Of a DNA stretch of 15,581 nt, positions 1 to 7,148 are shown piece after piece. The position numbers and the translations under genes were made by a program. Each line of letters begins with the position of its first letter. Within the stretch, counting starts at the first letter, position 1. The stretch covers positions 1 to 15,581 of the forward strand of contig CAVPUD010000054.1 in assembly GCA_963708545.1 (NCBI GenBank), written 5' to 3'. The DNA comes from Extensimonas sp963708545. Lineage in GTDB: Bacteria; Pseudomonadota; Gammaproteobacteria; Burkholderiales; Burkholderiaceae_C. Below the pieces are notes generated by a model. It had not been told where the DNA came from, searched no databases, and worked only from the letters and a program-made list of their open reading frames with translations.

Positions 1-1077
1 GTACGCATCGGCGCTGCTGCCGCCGAGACACTGACCAACACCGGCTTGGTGGTGCTCGCCGGCGAGATCAGCACCAACGCGCACGTCGATTACATCCAGG
101 TGGCGCGCGACACGATCCGCCGCATCGGCTACGACAACACCGAGTACGGCATCGACTACAAAGGCTGCGCCGTGCTCGTGGCCTACGACAAGCAGAGCAA
201 CGACATCGCGCAGGGCGTCGATCATGCGAGCGACGACTACCTCAACACCGGCGCGGGCGACCAGGGCCTGATGTTCGGCTACGCCTGCGACGAGACGCCC
301 GAACTCATGCCCGCGCCCATCTACTACGCGCACCGCCTGGTCGAGCGCCAGGCGCAGCTGCGCAAGGACGGGCGCCTGCCCTTTCTGCGCCCCGACGCCA
401 AGAGCCAGATCACGCTGCGCTACGTCGATGGCAAGCCGCACAGCATAGACACCGTGGTGCTCTCCACGCAGCACCACCCCGACCAGTCCGAGACGCCCAC
501 CAAAATGAAACCGAGCTTCATCGAGGCCGTGATCGAGGAAATCATCAAGCCCGTGCTGCCCAAGGAGTGGCTGATCGACACGCGCTACCTCATCAATCCC
601 ACGGGGCGCTTCGTGATCGGCGGGCCGCAGGGCGACTGCGGCCTGACCGGGCGCAAGATCATCGTCGATACCTACGGCGGAGCCTGCCCGCACGGCGGCG
701 GCGCCTTCAGCGGCAAGGACCCGACCAAGGTGGACCGCTCGGCCGCCTACGCCGCGCGCTACGTGGCCAAGAACATCGTCGCTGCGGGCCTGGCGCGCCA
801 ATGCCAAATTCAGGTCTCTTACGCGATCGGCGTGGCCGAGCCCATCAACATCACCATCTACACCGAAGGCACGGGCGCCCTTCCCGACGTCGAGATTGCC
901 AAACTCGTGCGCGAACACTTCGACCTGCGCCCCAAGGGCATCGTCCAGATGCTCGACCTGCAGCGCCCCATCTACGGCAAAACCGCCGCCTACGGCCACT
1001 TCGGCCGCGAAGAGCCCGAGTTCAGCTGGGAGCGCACCGACAAAGCCGCGCTGCTGCGCGCCGCCGCGGGGCTTTGA
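1..1077 (+). CDS. metK: S-adenosylmethionine synthetase, 5' end outside window
   Basis: Cytoplasmic enzyme that makes S-adenosylmethionine from ATP and methionine. The frame is open from base 1: the codons before the first possible internal start (TTG at 46) read VRIGAAAAETLTNTGLVV, close to the family's ACETL...TG(L/M)V region. The gene is therefore cut by the window edge and lacks roughly 30 N-terminal residues. About 358 residues are visible, against about 385-395 for whole MetK. Diagnostic motifs are GAGDQGLMFGYA (ATP-binding region), the glycine-rich GGGAFSGKDPTKVDRS loop that binds phosphate, and the following AAYAARYVAKN helix. The C-terminus (AALLRAAAGL) is complete. Any SAM-responsive leader would lie upstream and cannot be seen. 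Identification is very secure. Confidence 0.97.
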   Translation, partial: VRIGAAAAETLTNTGLVVLAGEISTNAHVDYIQVARDTIRRIGYDNTEYGIDYKGCAVLVAYDKQSNDIAQGVDHASDDYLNTGAGDQGLMFGYACDETPELMPAPIYYAHRLVERQAQLRKDGRLPFLRPDAKSQITLRYVDGKPHSIDTVVLSTQHHPDQSETPTKMKPSFIEAVIEEIIKPVLPKEWLIDTRYLINPTGRFVIGGPQGDCGLTGRKIIVDTYGGACPHGGGAFSGKDPTKVDRSAAYAARYVAKNIVAAGLARQCQIQVSYAIGVAEPINITIYTEGTGALPDVEIAKLVREHFDLRPKGIVQMLDLQRPIYGKTAAYGHFGREEPEFSWERTDKAALLRAAAGL

Positions 1078-1158
1078 GAACGCAGAGGCTGAGGCGCGGC
1101 ACGCTGCCTGCACGCCGCGGGGCCGCAGCAGCGAGCGCCGGAGCAAAAGTCTTGGCAA

Positions 1159-1217
1159 CGCTGGCAGCTATCGCAAAAATAGCTGCCAGCGCTTGGTACA
1201 TAAGCACAGGAGGCCAA
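1159..1217 (+). repeat. Comamonadaceae-type intergenic hairpin repeat, copy 1
   Basis: A perfect 13-bp inverted repeat (CGCTGGCAGCTAT at 1159-1171, ATAGCTGCCAGCG at 1179-1191) with loop CGCAAAA. It continues as CTTGGTACATAAGCACAGGAGGCC up to the next start codon. The AGCTGCCAGCGCTTG core recurs at 13994-14008, and a related form (CTAGCGCT/AGCGCTAG) lies at 7089-7113. No T-run follows the stem, so it is not a classical terminator. The right end of the element supplies the AGGAGG ribosome binding site of the lipoprotein gene. That this is a family-wide repeat is my recollection, not a search result. Confidence 0.7.
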
Positions 1218-1218
1218 A

Positions 1219-1824
1219 ATGACCACTAATTTGGCAACAGCACCGCAGCACCCGCACATCGCCCGTCGCCCGCTGGCCATGGGTTTCCTGGGCGCGCTCG
1301 TGCTGGCCGGCTGCGGCAGCCCCCCGCGCCGCTCGGGCGACGCCGCCAGCGGCGCCCCGCCCTGGCAGACGCGCGCCAGCCGTGCGCCCCTGCCTGCGAC
1401 GCAGCCACCGCTGGAGCTCGACCCCCGCGGCCGCGAGGAAGCCGTGGCGCTGGCCACACTGGTCCTCAACACGCCCTACACCTACGGCGGCAACACGCCA
1501 CAAGGCGGCTTCGACTGCAGCGGCCTCGTGTATTACGTCTTCAGCCAGGTGGCCCAAGGCAGCCCGATGACCCGCCGCCTGCCGCGCAGCACCGTCGAGT
1601 GGGCCGCGGCCACGCAGCCGGTGGACGACGCCGCACTGCAGCGCGGCGACCTGGTGTTCTTCAACACCACCGGCGCCTTGTTTTCGCACATGGGCATTTA
1701 CGTGGGGCAGGCGCAATTCGTGCATGCACCGTCGAGCGGCGGCACCGTGCGCCGCGACTCGCTCGAAAGCAGCTACTTCCGCCCACGCTACGTCGGCGCG
1801 CGCCGGGTGTTCGCGCCAGCCTGA
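1219..1824 (+). CDS. NlpC/P60 family lipoprotein (cell-wall peptidase)
   Basis: A 201-residue predicted envelope lipoprotein with an NlpC/P60 cysteine peptidase domain. Such enzymes usually cleave D-gamma-glutamyl-diaminopimelate bonds in peptidoglycan. The N-terminus has basic residues, then a hydrophobic run MGFLGALVLAGC. The lipobox is LAGC with Cys32 as the lipidation site. A low-complexity linker (~33-70) leads to the catalytic domain (~72-200). Catalytic Cys100 is in FDCSGLVYYVF, His157 in SHMGIYVG, and the third polar position is probably His169 in FVHAPSS. The start at 1219 is fixed by AGGAGG seven bases upstream, within the hairpin repeat that follows metK. The length is normal for small stand-alone members. 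The physiological substrate is not visible from sequence. Confidence 0.93.
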   Translation: MTTNLATAPQHPHIARRPLAMGFLGALVLAGCGSPPRRSGDAASGAPPWQTRASRAPLPATQPPLELDPRGREEAVALATLVLNTPYTYGGNTPQGGFDCSGLVYYVFSQVAQGSPMTRRLPRSTVEWAAATQPVDDAALQRGDLVFFNTTGALFSHMGIYVGQAQFVHAPSSGGTVRRDSLESSYFRPRYVGARRVFAPA

Positions 1825-1908
1825 GATCGCCACGCCCGCACACCCTGCCCGTACCCGCCCCAAATCGGCCCACTTCCCGCCCAAAGCCCGCCCCACCACC
1901 ATTTCTCC

Positions 1909-3045
1909 ATGACCTTTGCCTACGACACCGCCATCTACATCGGGCGCTTCGAGCCCGTACACCACGCGCACCTTGCGCTGCTGCGCCAGGCGCTCGCCAG
2001 CGCGCGGCAGGTGATCGTGGTCATAGGTTCGGCCTGGCAGGCGCGCTCGCCGCGCAACCCCTTCACCTGGCAGGAGCGCGCCGACATGCTGCGCCAGGCC
2101 CTGCCCGAAGCCGAGCGCGCGCGCCTGCAGCTGCTGCCCGTGCGCGACTACTACGACGAGCCCGTGTGGGCGCAGGCCGTGCGCCGCGGCGTGGCCGCGC
2201 TGACCGCACCGGGCGCACGCATCGCCCTCGTGGGCCACTTCAAGGACGCGACGAGCAACTACCTGCGCAGCTTCCCGGGCTGGGAGCTGATCTCGCTGCC
2301 GCGCCAGGGCGACATCGACGCGAGCACGCTGCGCGACGCCTACCTCGGCGCCGCCACGGCTGCGCAAGCGAGCACACCAGCAGACGCACCAACCGGCGCC
2401 GATCTTGCCACCGATCCCGCCGCCAACCTGGCCGCCATCGATGCCGCACTGCTCCCATGGAAAGAGCACATACCGCCCGCCACGCTTGCCTTTCTGCGCG
2501 ATTTTGCGCAAAAACCAGAATACGCCGCGCTGCAGCATGAATGGCACGTGCTGCGCGACTACCGCGCCTCGTGGGCCTGCGCGCCCTACCCGCCCGTGTT
2601 CGTCACCGTCGATGCCGTGCTGCGCTGCCAGGAGCACGTGCTCGTGATCCGCCGCGCGCACGCGCCCGGCAAAGGCCAGCTCGCCGTGCCCGGCGGCTTC
2701 ATCGAACAAAAAGAAACCCTGTGGCAATCGTGCCTGCGCGAGCTCGCCGAAGAAACGCACTGCGCCCTGCCCGAAGCCGCGCTGCGCGCCGCGCTGCGCC
2801 AGGTGCAGGTCTTCGACCACCCCGAACGCAGCCAGCGCGGCCGCACCATCACGCACGCACACTACTTCGACCTCGGCAACGCCCCTTTCCCCGCCGTGCA
2901 GGCCGACGACGACGCGCTACAGGCGCAATGGCTGCCCATCGCCGCGCTGGCGGGCATGGAAGACCAGTTCTTCGAAGACCATTTCCACATCCTCGACCGG
3001 TTTTTGCAGCTCACGGATGCGGCGGAGCTGGCGCGGGGGGTGTGA
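1909..3045 (+). CDS. Bifunctional NMN adenylyltransferase / Nudix hydrolase
   Basis: A 378-residue two-domain cytoplasmic protein of the NadM-Nudix type. The N-terminal domain (~5-150) is an archaeal-type nicotinamide mononucleotide adenylyltransferase. It has the nucleotide-binding motif GRFEPVHHAHL with His18 and His21 (HxxH), and a C-terminal DASTLR motif (137-142) corresponding to ISxxxR. The C-terminal domain (~225-365) is a Nudix hydrolase. Its box runs from Gly263 through Glu269 to RELAEE (277-282), but the usual final Gly is His284. Family members make NAD from NMN and ATP and hydrolyse ADP-ribose-like nucleotides. The leader 1825-1908 is pyrimidine-rich with no obvious Shine-Dalgarno, so the ATG rests on motif position and frame. 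It is 84 nt from the lipoprotein gene and may be co-transcribed with it. Confidence 0.93.
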   Translation: MTFAYDTAIYIGRFEPVHHAHLALLRQALASARQVIVVIGSAWQARSPRNPFTWQERADMLRQALPEAERARLQLLPVRDYYDEPVWAQAVRRGVAALTAPGARIALVGHFKDATSNYLRSFPGWELISLPRQGDIDASTLRDAYLGAATAAQASTPADAPTGADLATDPAANLAAIDAALLPWKEHIPPATLAFLRDFAQKPEYAALQHEWHVLRDYRASWACAPYPPVFVTVDAVLRCQEHVLVIRRAHAPGKGQLAVPGGFIEQKETLWQSCLRELAEETHCALPEAALRAALRQVQVFDHPERSQRGRTITHAHYFDLGNAPFPAVQADDDALQAQWLPIAALAGMEDQFFEDHFHILDRFLQLTDAAELARGV

Positions 3046-3081
3046 AAGCCTCGGCCCCGACCGAATCCAAATCGCATTGCA

Positions 3082-3105
3082 GTTGCATACAGGGTTTCAT
3101 GCAAC
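3082..3105. promoter_or_regulatory. Inverted repeat upstream of toxin-antitoxin pair
   Basis: GTTGCAT (3082-3088) and ATGCAAC (3099-3105) form a perfect 7-bp inverted repeat with a 10-base spacer, 26 nt before the antitoxin start. Type II toxin-antitoxin operons are normally autoregulated through palindromes in this position, so an operator is a reasonable reading. I see no convincing -10/-35 pair. Confidence 0.45.
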
Positions 3106-3131
3106 GATGCAGGACACCGACGGAGAACATC

Positions 3132-3353
3132 ATGCCAACCACCAATGAATCGGCAGGCAAGGTAGCCCGCTACCGCGAGCGAATGCGTGCTGCAGGGCTG
3201 CGTCCCGTGCAGTTTTGGGTGCCGGACACGCGCTCGCCGGAGTTTGCGGCGCAGGTGCGACAGCAGTGCCAAAACCTCAAGGACGACTCTGCAAAAGCCG
3301 ACGTTTTGCGCTTTACCGAAGAGGCTGCAACCCACATCGAGGGTTGGACATGA
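3132..3353 (+). CDS. MazE-like antitoxin (DUF3018 type)
   Basis: A 73-residue protein starting at the ATG at 3132, with GGAG at 3122-3125 six bases upstream. The motif ARYRERMRAAGLRPVQFWVP, followed by an acidic and helical C-terminus (LKDDSAKADVLRFTEEA), is typical of DUF3018 proteins annotated as MazE-family antitoxins. The N-terminal part should bind operator DNA and the C-terminal part should neutralise the toxin. Its TGA stop (3351-3353) overlaps the ATG of the downstream MazF-type gene in an ATGA, a typical translational coupling for these pairs. Family recall and context both support the call. No antitoxin activity can be shown from sequence. Confidence 0.85.
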   Translation: MPTTNESAGKVARYRERMRAAGLRPVQFWVPDTRSPEFAAQVRQQCQNLKDDSAKADVLRFTEEAATHIEGWT

Positions 3354-3673
3354 CACAACGAGGCGACTTGGCCACGGTTTCTCTGCAAGGCGACTATGGC
3401 AAACCGCGACCAGCCTTGGTGATTCAATCCGATTTTTTGACAGATTTGGAAAACGTTGTGCTTTGCCCGGTCACGGGCGACCTGCGCAATGCCGTATTTC
3501 GCGTCACCGTGGAGCCCAATCCCACCAACGGGTTGCACACCCTTTCGCAAGTCATGGTGGACAAACTTTCCACGCTACCGCGCACCAAAATCAGCGAACC
3601 CTTTGGCCGTCTCGATGCCGAGAGAATGAAGGCGATAGATCGGGCATTGCTGCTGGTAATCGGCGTGATTTAA
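3350..3673 (+). CDS. mazF: MazF-type mRNA interferase toxin
   Basis: A 107-residue protein of the PemK/MazF endoribonuclease family, of normal length. Recognisable blocks are RGDLATV (4-10), the GKPRPALV strand (17-24) with the conserved basic residue Arg20, LCPVTG (38-43) with the conserved threonine at 42, and the C-terminal KISEPFGRL plus DRALLLVIG helix. MazF enzymes cut mRNA at short specific sequences, and the target cannot be read from the sequence. The start at 3350 overlaps the antitoxin stop by 4 nt. The gene looks intact. A decayed copy of the same 3' end lies at 14039-14150. Just downstream, at 3770, comes the first border palindrome of the island. Confidence 0.92.
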   Translation: MTQRGDLATVSLQGDYGKPRPALVIQSDFLTDLENVVLCPVTGDLRNAVFRVTVEPNPTNGLHTLSQVMVDKLSTLPRTKISEPFGRLDAERMKAIDRALLLVIGVI

Positions 3674-3769
3674 TTTACACCTTTTGGATCTGAGAAACCT
3701 CTACAAAACGCCCTGCCGCCAATACTGGCGCTTGAGGAGTTTTTATCTCCAGAAATCAACCAACTTCTG
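3674..3769 (+). other. Spacer between mazF and island, possible short coding remnant
   Basis: No start codon with a ribosome binding site is seen. One + frame stays open across the spacer and into the palindrome, reading SEKPLQNALPPILALEEF and then LSPEINQLLQKL. This has protein-like composition, but I do not recognise it. It may be the tail of a displaced gene or chance. The segment ACACCTTTTGG just after the mazF stop is also nearly matched after the decayed mazF at 14143. Confidence 0.3.
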
Positions 3770-3796
3770 CAGAAATTGGAATCTGACCCCAATTAT
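3770..3796 (+). repeat. Island-border palindrome, copy 1
   Basis: An imperfect palindrome with arms AATTGG and CCAATT around a core reading GGAATCTGACCCCAATT. The 27 bases 3770-3796 are identical to 14233-14259. An inverted copy with one difference in the 21-base core lies at 5714-5734. The pglZ-like fragment stops exactly at this element. The CCCC side faces the island interior. Confidence 0.85.
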
Positions 3797-3952
3797 CCTG
3801 CTTTCAGATGCGTCCACCACCAGAACCTTGTCGGCAGCCAGATCAAAACATTGCTCGCGGTAGCGCCTGTCGGCGTTGTACACCACCAAGCAGCCCGACT
3901 ACTTCAGGCGGGGTCGCAATACGGACTCCCGAATGAACTCTGCAATAGTCAA
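3797..3952 (-). pseudogene. pglZ: 5' fragment of a pglZ-like gene with nonsense codon
   Basis: Reading the - strand from a TTG start at 3952-3950 gives MTIAEFIRESVLRPRLK, a TAG stop at codon 18 (3901-3899), then SGCLVVYNADRRYREQC and KVLVVDASES. This matches my memory of the N-terminus of BREX-type PglZ proteins (alkaline-phosphatase superfamily), in which RLKQSGCLVVYD is typical. The TAG would then be a CAG-to-TAG change. GAGGGGG lies just upstream of the TTG, and the TTG overlaps the TGA of the preceding gene (TTGA), as coupled genes do. Homology ends at the border palindrome after ~51 codons, whereas whole PglZ proteins are many hundreds of residues. It is non-functional as it stands. Confidence 0.7.
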
Positions 3953-5577
3953 AACGTCGTCCCCCTCAGAAATCCAGAATGCTTGCCACAATGGCCGACG
4001 ATGATCTTCTTCTCGTGAGCCAGCCATTCAAAATGTACACGCAGAGTTTCGGCCAGACTGTCTTTCACACCGTGTTTCAAGTGCTTCTCCATCAAGAAGT
4101 CACGCCCACGGTAGCTAAAAGTGCGGCGACGCTTGCCATCGTTGCTCAAGGCACTAGCTTCATTAGCGGCATAAGCGTTTTGCCCAAACACGGTTTTGGC
4201 CTGTTGATCGCTCTTGCCGTCAACAAGCTGCTGCCAATATTCGGTAGCGAGCTTTTGCAACAGCTCGAATGCCTTCGCCCCCTGACGGAACCCGCCACGA
4301 TCGGACTCCTTCGCTGAACCCTTGGCGGTTTCCAGGAAAACAATCCGGTCCGAATAAAGCGTGGCGATCAGATCCACAGTCTGCTGGAGACGGGGGTCTC
4401 CCTTGAGAACAGCGGCAACAGAGTCGCGCAACGGCGCTAGGACCTCAGCAACGTCATCTCCGCCATCGTCGCTTGATTGCAAGCCACTCAACGCGTGTTT
4501 GAGGTTGGCTTTATCCGCCTGAAGCGCTCGAACCTCTTGTTCCTTTTCTTCGTAACTGGAGCGAATGCGTGCAAGCTCTTTGTCCTTGGACTGCAGTTCC
4601 TGATCGGCAGACTCCAGCAGAGCGACGTATTCCGTCAGCTCCTCTGATTGATTGCCAGCCTTGGCGCGTTCGATCACCTGCGACAACTGGGCACGAAGTG
4701 CAGCCTGCCCCACTTTCTCTGGCGAAATATGCCGCCATGAAAATGGCAGGTTAGTTCGATGAGTTATCGTGGATAAGACCTCGGACTCAATCAAGTGGTC
4801 GCTGTCTAGAAGGTCGGCAATCGCATCAGAGCGCAACAGCACCGTTTCATAAAAGAGCCCCCGATCGCCTTGGCGGCCCGGAAACACAATGTTAAGTGCC
4901 CCGCCAAAAGCCATGAAGCGGCGCCCAACAAGCTCTTCAATGGCAAACGTGTCTTCTTTTGCCGGCACGCAAACGACGTCGGCCAACCCAACCAATATTG
5001 ACCGTAAGCGCTCTGGAGCGACCGGGTATTCGTTATCGCGATTGGTGCTCAGTATCACAATCGGATAGTTCCGCTCGTCGCGCTCCACCTCACGCAGAAA
5101 AGCTGATGCACTTTCCAGCGTCAGTTGTTTGACCTTCAAGCCAGGGGTTTGTCCGATGGGATTGCATGACTGGATGAGTTGCTCGACCAGTTTCGGACGA
5201 GTCACCCGAATCGAAGCGGTAACCCGTGCGCTGACCTCGTCGGTCCTCAGCAGCAAAGAGCACTCAATAGGCTGCCCCTCGGCTTCTTGGTGTAGGCCGA
5301 TTTCGGTGATCCAGCGCCTGCCCGAAATTTTTTCGTCCCGGTGGCTAAGCTGCGCACAGAACCAGAAAGGATAGGTCTTTCCTTTGTCGTCAGACCAAGT
5401 GGCGCGCGAGGTCAATGTACTGCCATCCTTGAGTTTCAACTCTCGGATGCCCTCGGCAAGCCGAGCGGCATCGACATAACTCTTTGCGCGCTTCCCCACC
5501 CATTTGGCCACGAGCTGAACGATCTGGTCCGGACCCTGCGCCGGTTCAAACAGGAAACTATTGACGTACACGAGCAT
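3949..5577 (-). CDS. Uncharacterised coiled-coil protein of a PglZ-associated operon
   Basis: A 542-residue protein I cannot assign to a named family. It has a mixed alpha/beta N-terminal part (~1-285) including the strand-rich RNYPIVILSTNRDNEYPV (169-186), VGLADVVCVP (196-205) and an AFGGALNIVFPG segment (223-234). A highly charged coiled coil follows (~311-367), then an acidic linker (SSDDGGDD) and a C-terminal domain (~430-535) ending in FSYRGRDFLMEKHLKHG, SLAETLRVHFEWLA and IIVGHCGKH. No signal peptide or membrane segment is visible. Between a DUF1524-like remnant upstream and a pglZ-like start downstream, phage defence is the contextual guess. The ATG at 5577 is 3 nt after the upstream stop (TAG, ATC, ATG). 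G+C is clearly below that of the metabolic genes. The frame is open throughout. Confidence 0.75.
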   Translation of the reverse strand: MLVYVNSFLFEPAQGPDQIVQLVAKWVGKRAKSYVDAARLAEGIRELKLKDGSTLTSRATWSDDKGKTYPFWFCAQLSHRDEKISGRRWITEIGLHQEAEGQPIECSLLLRTDEVSARVTASIRVTRPKLVEQLIQSCNPIGQTPGLKVKQLTLESASAFLREVERDERNYPIVILSTNRDNEYPVAPERLRSILVGLADVVCVPAKEDTFAIEELVGRRFMAFGGALNIVFPGRQGDRGLFYETVLLRSDAIADLLDSDHLIESEVLSTITHRTNLPFSWRHISPEKVGQAALRAQLSQVIERAKAGNQSEELTEYVALLESADQELQSKDKELARIRSSYEEKEQEVRALQADKANLKHALSGLQSSDDGGDDVAEVLAPLRDSVAAVLKGDPRLQQTVDLIATLYSDRIVFLETAKGSAKESDRGGFRQGAKAFELLQKLATEYWQQLVDGKSDQQAKTVFGQNAYAANEASALSNDGKRRRTFSYRGRDFLMEKHLKHGVKDSLAETLRVHFEWLAHEKKIIVGHCGKHSGFLRGTTF

Positions 5578-5580
5578 GAT

Positions 5581-5713
5581 CTATTGTTCCTCCCGCAGGC
5601 TCAGGATGGACATCACCTCCTTGAGCATCTTGTCTGTTCGCGCCGCAATGGCGGCCTCGTTCCAATCATCTCGGCTGGCCAAGTCGGCATTCAGGTACAA
5701 GCCGTTACGACAA
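5581..5713 (-). pseudogene. 3' remnant of a DUF1524/GmrSD-like gene
   Basis: On the - strand, directly before the 542-codon gene, an open frame reads RNGLYLNADLASRDDWNEAA followed by IAARTDKMLKEVMSILSL and a TAG stop at 5583-5581. The pattern (short leucine-rich lead, W-N-E-x2-I-x2-R, then a helix) resembles the C-terminal end of DUF1524 HNH proteins such as the GmrSD type IV restriction family. Upstream the frame runs into the border palindrome, where a TGA occurs at 5724-5722, so the rest of the gene is missing. The stop lies 3 nt from the next start, as in an operon. The family call rests on a short segment. That this is a truncated gene is better supported than which family it belongs to. 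Confidence 0.5.
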
Positions 5714-5734
5714 AATTGGGGTCAGATTTCAATT
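5714..5734 (-). repeat. Island-border palindrome, copy 2 (inverted)
   Basis: The reverse complement of 5714-5734 differs from the matching 21 bases of the other two copies at a single position (AATTGA instead of AATTGG). Its orientation is opposite to copy 1, so both copies turn their CCCC side towards the enclosed genes. The flank outside it (TATTCC) is also found outside copy 3. Confidence 0.8.
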
Positions 5735-5792
5735 ATTCCTCCGCCGGCTCGAAACGCCCCGAAACCGATCGCAATATACCAGCGCACTCCCC

Positions 5793-7046
5793 TCACCCCG
5801 CCCGCGCCAGCATCGCATGCAGCAGCACATTGCACCCCGCGGTGACGTGCTCGGGTGTGGCGGATTCGATTTCGTTGTGGCTGATGCCGTCTTTGCAGGG
5901 GATGAAGATCATGCCCGTGGGGGCGAGGCGGGCGAGGTAGACGGCGTCGTGGCCGGCGCCCGAGACTACGGGCATGTGTGCATAGCCCAATTGCTGCGCG
6001 GCGCGCGCGACGGCGGCGGTGCATTCGGGGTGGAAGGGCTGTGCGGGGTAGCTCGACACCAGCGTGACGTTGATGTCCAGGCCGGTTTCGGCCGCGAGGC
6101 GTGCGGCGGCGGCGCGGATGTCGGCGTCCATGCGCTCGCATTCGGCGTCGCTGGCGTTGCGCAGGTCTATGCTGAACTTGACCTGACCGGGAATGACGTT
6201 GCGGCTGTTGGGGTGCACCTGCACCATGCCCACGGTGCCGCGGCCGTGTGGCGGGTGGCGGTGCGCGCAGGCCACCACTTCCTGCATCAGGCGCGTGGCC
6301 ACTTGCAGCGCGTCGCGGCGCAGCGCCATGGGCGTGGGACCGGCGTGCGCCTCCATGCCGGTGACGGTGCAGTCGTACCAGCGGATGCCGAGCACGCCCG
6401 TGACCACGCCTATGGTTTTGCCGTGGTCTTCGAGCACCGGGCCTTGCTCGATGTGCGCCTCGAAGTAGGCGCCCACGGGGTGCTCGCCGGGGCGCTGCGG
6501 GCCGATGTAGCCTATGCGGTCGAGCTCGGCGCGCACGGTTTTGCCCTCGGTGTCGGTGGCGGCGTAGGCGTGCTCCAGCGTGAACGCGCCCGCGAACACA
6601 CCCGAGCCCATCATCACGGGCACGAAGCGCGAGCCTTCTTCGTTGGTCCAGAAGGCGACTTCGATCGGCGCCTCGGTTTCGATGCCGTGGTCGTTGAGCG
6701 TGCGCACCACTTCCAGGCCCGCGAGCACGCCGTAGTTGCCGTCGAACTTGCCGCCCGTGGGCTGGGTGTCGATGTGGCTGCCGGTCATGATGGGCGCCAG
6801 CGCCGGATTGCGCCCCGCGCGGCGCATGAAGACGTTGCCGATCTGGTCTATGGTCACTTGCAGGCCCGCCTCGCGCGCCCAGCCGATGACGAGGTCGCGC
6901 GCCTGCTTGTCGAGGTCGGTGAGCGCGAGGCGGCACACGCCGCCCTTGGGCGTGGCGCCGATCTGCGCGAGCTCCATGAGCGAGGCCCATAGGCGCGCGC
7001 CGTTCACGCGCAGGTTGGCGATGCGGGGTTGGACTGGGGTATCCAT
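5793..7046 (-). CDS. M20-family amidohydrolase, probable beta-ureidopropionase
   Basis: A 417-residue cytoplasmic Zn-dependent hydrolase of the allantoate amidohydrolase / N-carbamoyl-L-amino acid hydrolase group. Metal and catalytic motifs are present: SHIDTQPTGGKFDGNYG (His91, Asp102), WTNEEGSRF (Glu136/Glu137), FEAHIEQGP (His198), the GAGHDA motif (His366) and ISHNEIE (His390). The dimerisation domain sits between ~200 and 310. The start at 7046 is preferred because AAGGAG lies eight bases upstream. A start at 7079 would fall at the hairpin repeat and lacks such a site. As the last gene after preTA and dihydropyrimidinase, it most likely hydrolyses N-carbamoyl-beta-alanine to beta-alanine, CO2 and NH3. 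Sequence alone cannot exclude allantoate or other N-carbamoyl amino acids. Confidence 0.9.
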   Translation of the reverse strand: MDTPVQPRIANLRVNGARLWASLMELAQIGATPKGGVCRLALTDLDKQARDLVIGWAREAGLQVTIDQIGNVFMRRAGRNPALAPIMTGSHIDTQPTGGKFDGNYGVLAGLEVVRTLNDHGIETEAPIEVAFWTNEEGSRFVPVMMGSGVFAGAFTLEHAYAATDTEGKTVRAELDRIGYIGPQRPGEHPVGAYFEAHIEQGPVLEDHGKTIGVVTGVLGIRWYDCTVTGMEAHAGPTPMALRRDALQVATRLMQEVVACAHRHPPHGRGTVGMVQVHPNSRNVIPGQVKFSIDLRNASDAECERMDADIRAAAARLAAETGLDINVTLVSSYPAQPFHPECTAAVARAAQQLGYAHMPVVSGAGHDAVYLARLAPTGMIFIPCKDGISHNEIESATPEHVTAGCNVLLHAMLARAG

Positions 7047-7080
7047 GGCTTTGCTCCTTGGCAAGATTTGATGCAACAAC

Positions 7081-7125
7081 GATAGCTGCTAGCGCTCATT
7101 CATCAAGCGCTAGAAGGTTATTTGA
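7081..7125. repeat. Comamonadaceae-type intergenic hairpin repeat, copy 2
   Basis: CTAGCGCT (7089-7096) and AGCGCTAG (7106-7113) form a perfect 8-bp stem with a 9-base loop. The stem is preceded by ATAGCTG, as in copy 1. It fills most of the 102-nt gap between dihydropyrimidinase and the amidohydrolase, inside the operon. It could stabilise or process the mRNA, or partly terminate it. Confidence 0.65.
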
Positions 7126-7148
7126 TACCCATATTTTTGCTATTTATT

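Noticed and set aside
1168..2862. A 564-codon - strand open frame opposite the lipoprotein and NadM-Nudix genes
   Set aside because: Low-complexity antisense shadow. Both + strand genes have clear catalytic motifs.
3979..4317. A + strand open frame opposite the 3' half of the 542-codon gene
   Set aside because: No ribosome binding site and no family similarity. The - strand frame is long and has protein-like structure.
3770..5735. The island as a complete insertion sequence
   Set aside because: It has inverted ends but no transposase frame on either strand, and both border genes are truncated, so it cannot be an autonomous element.
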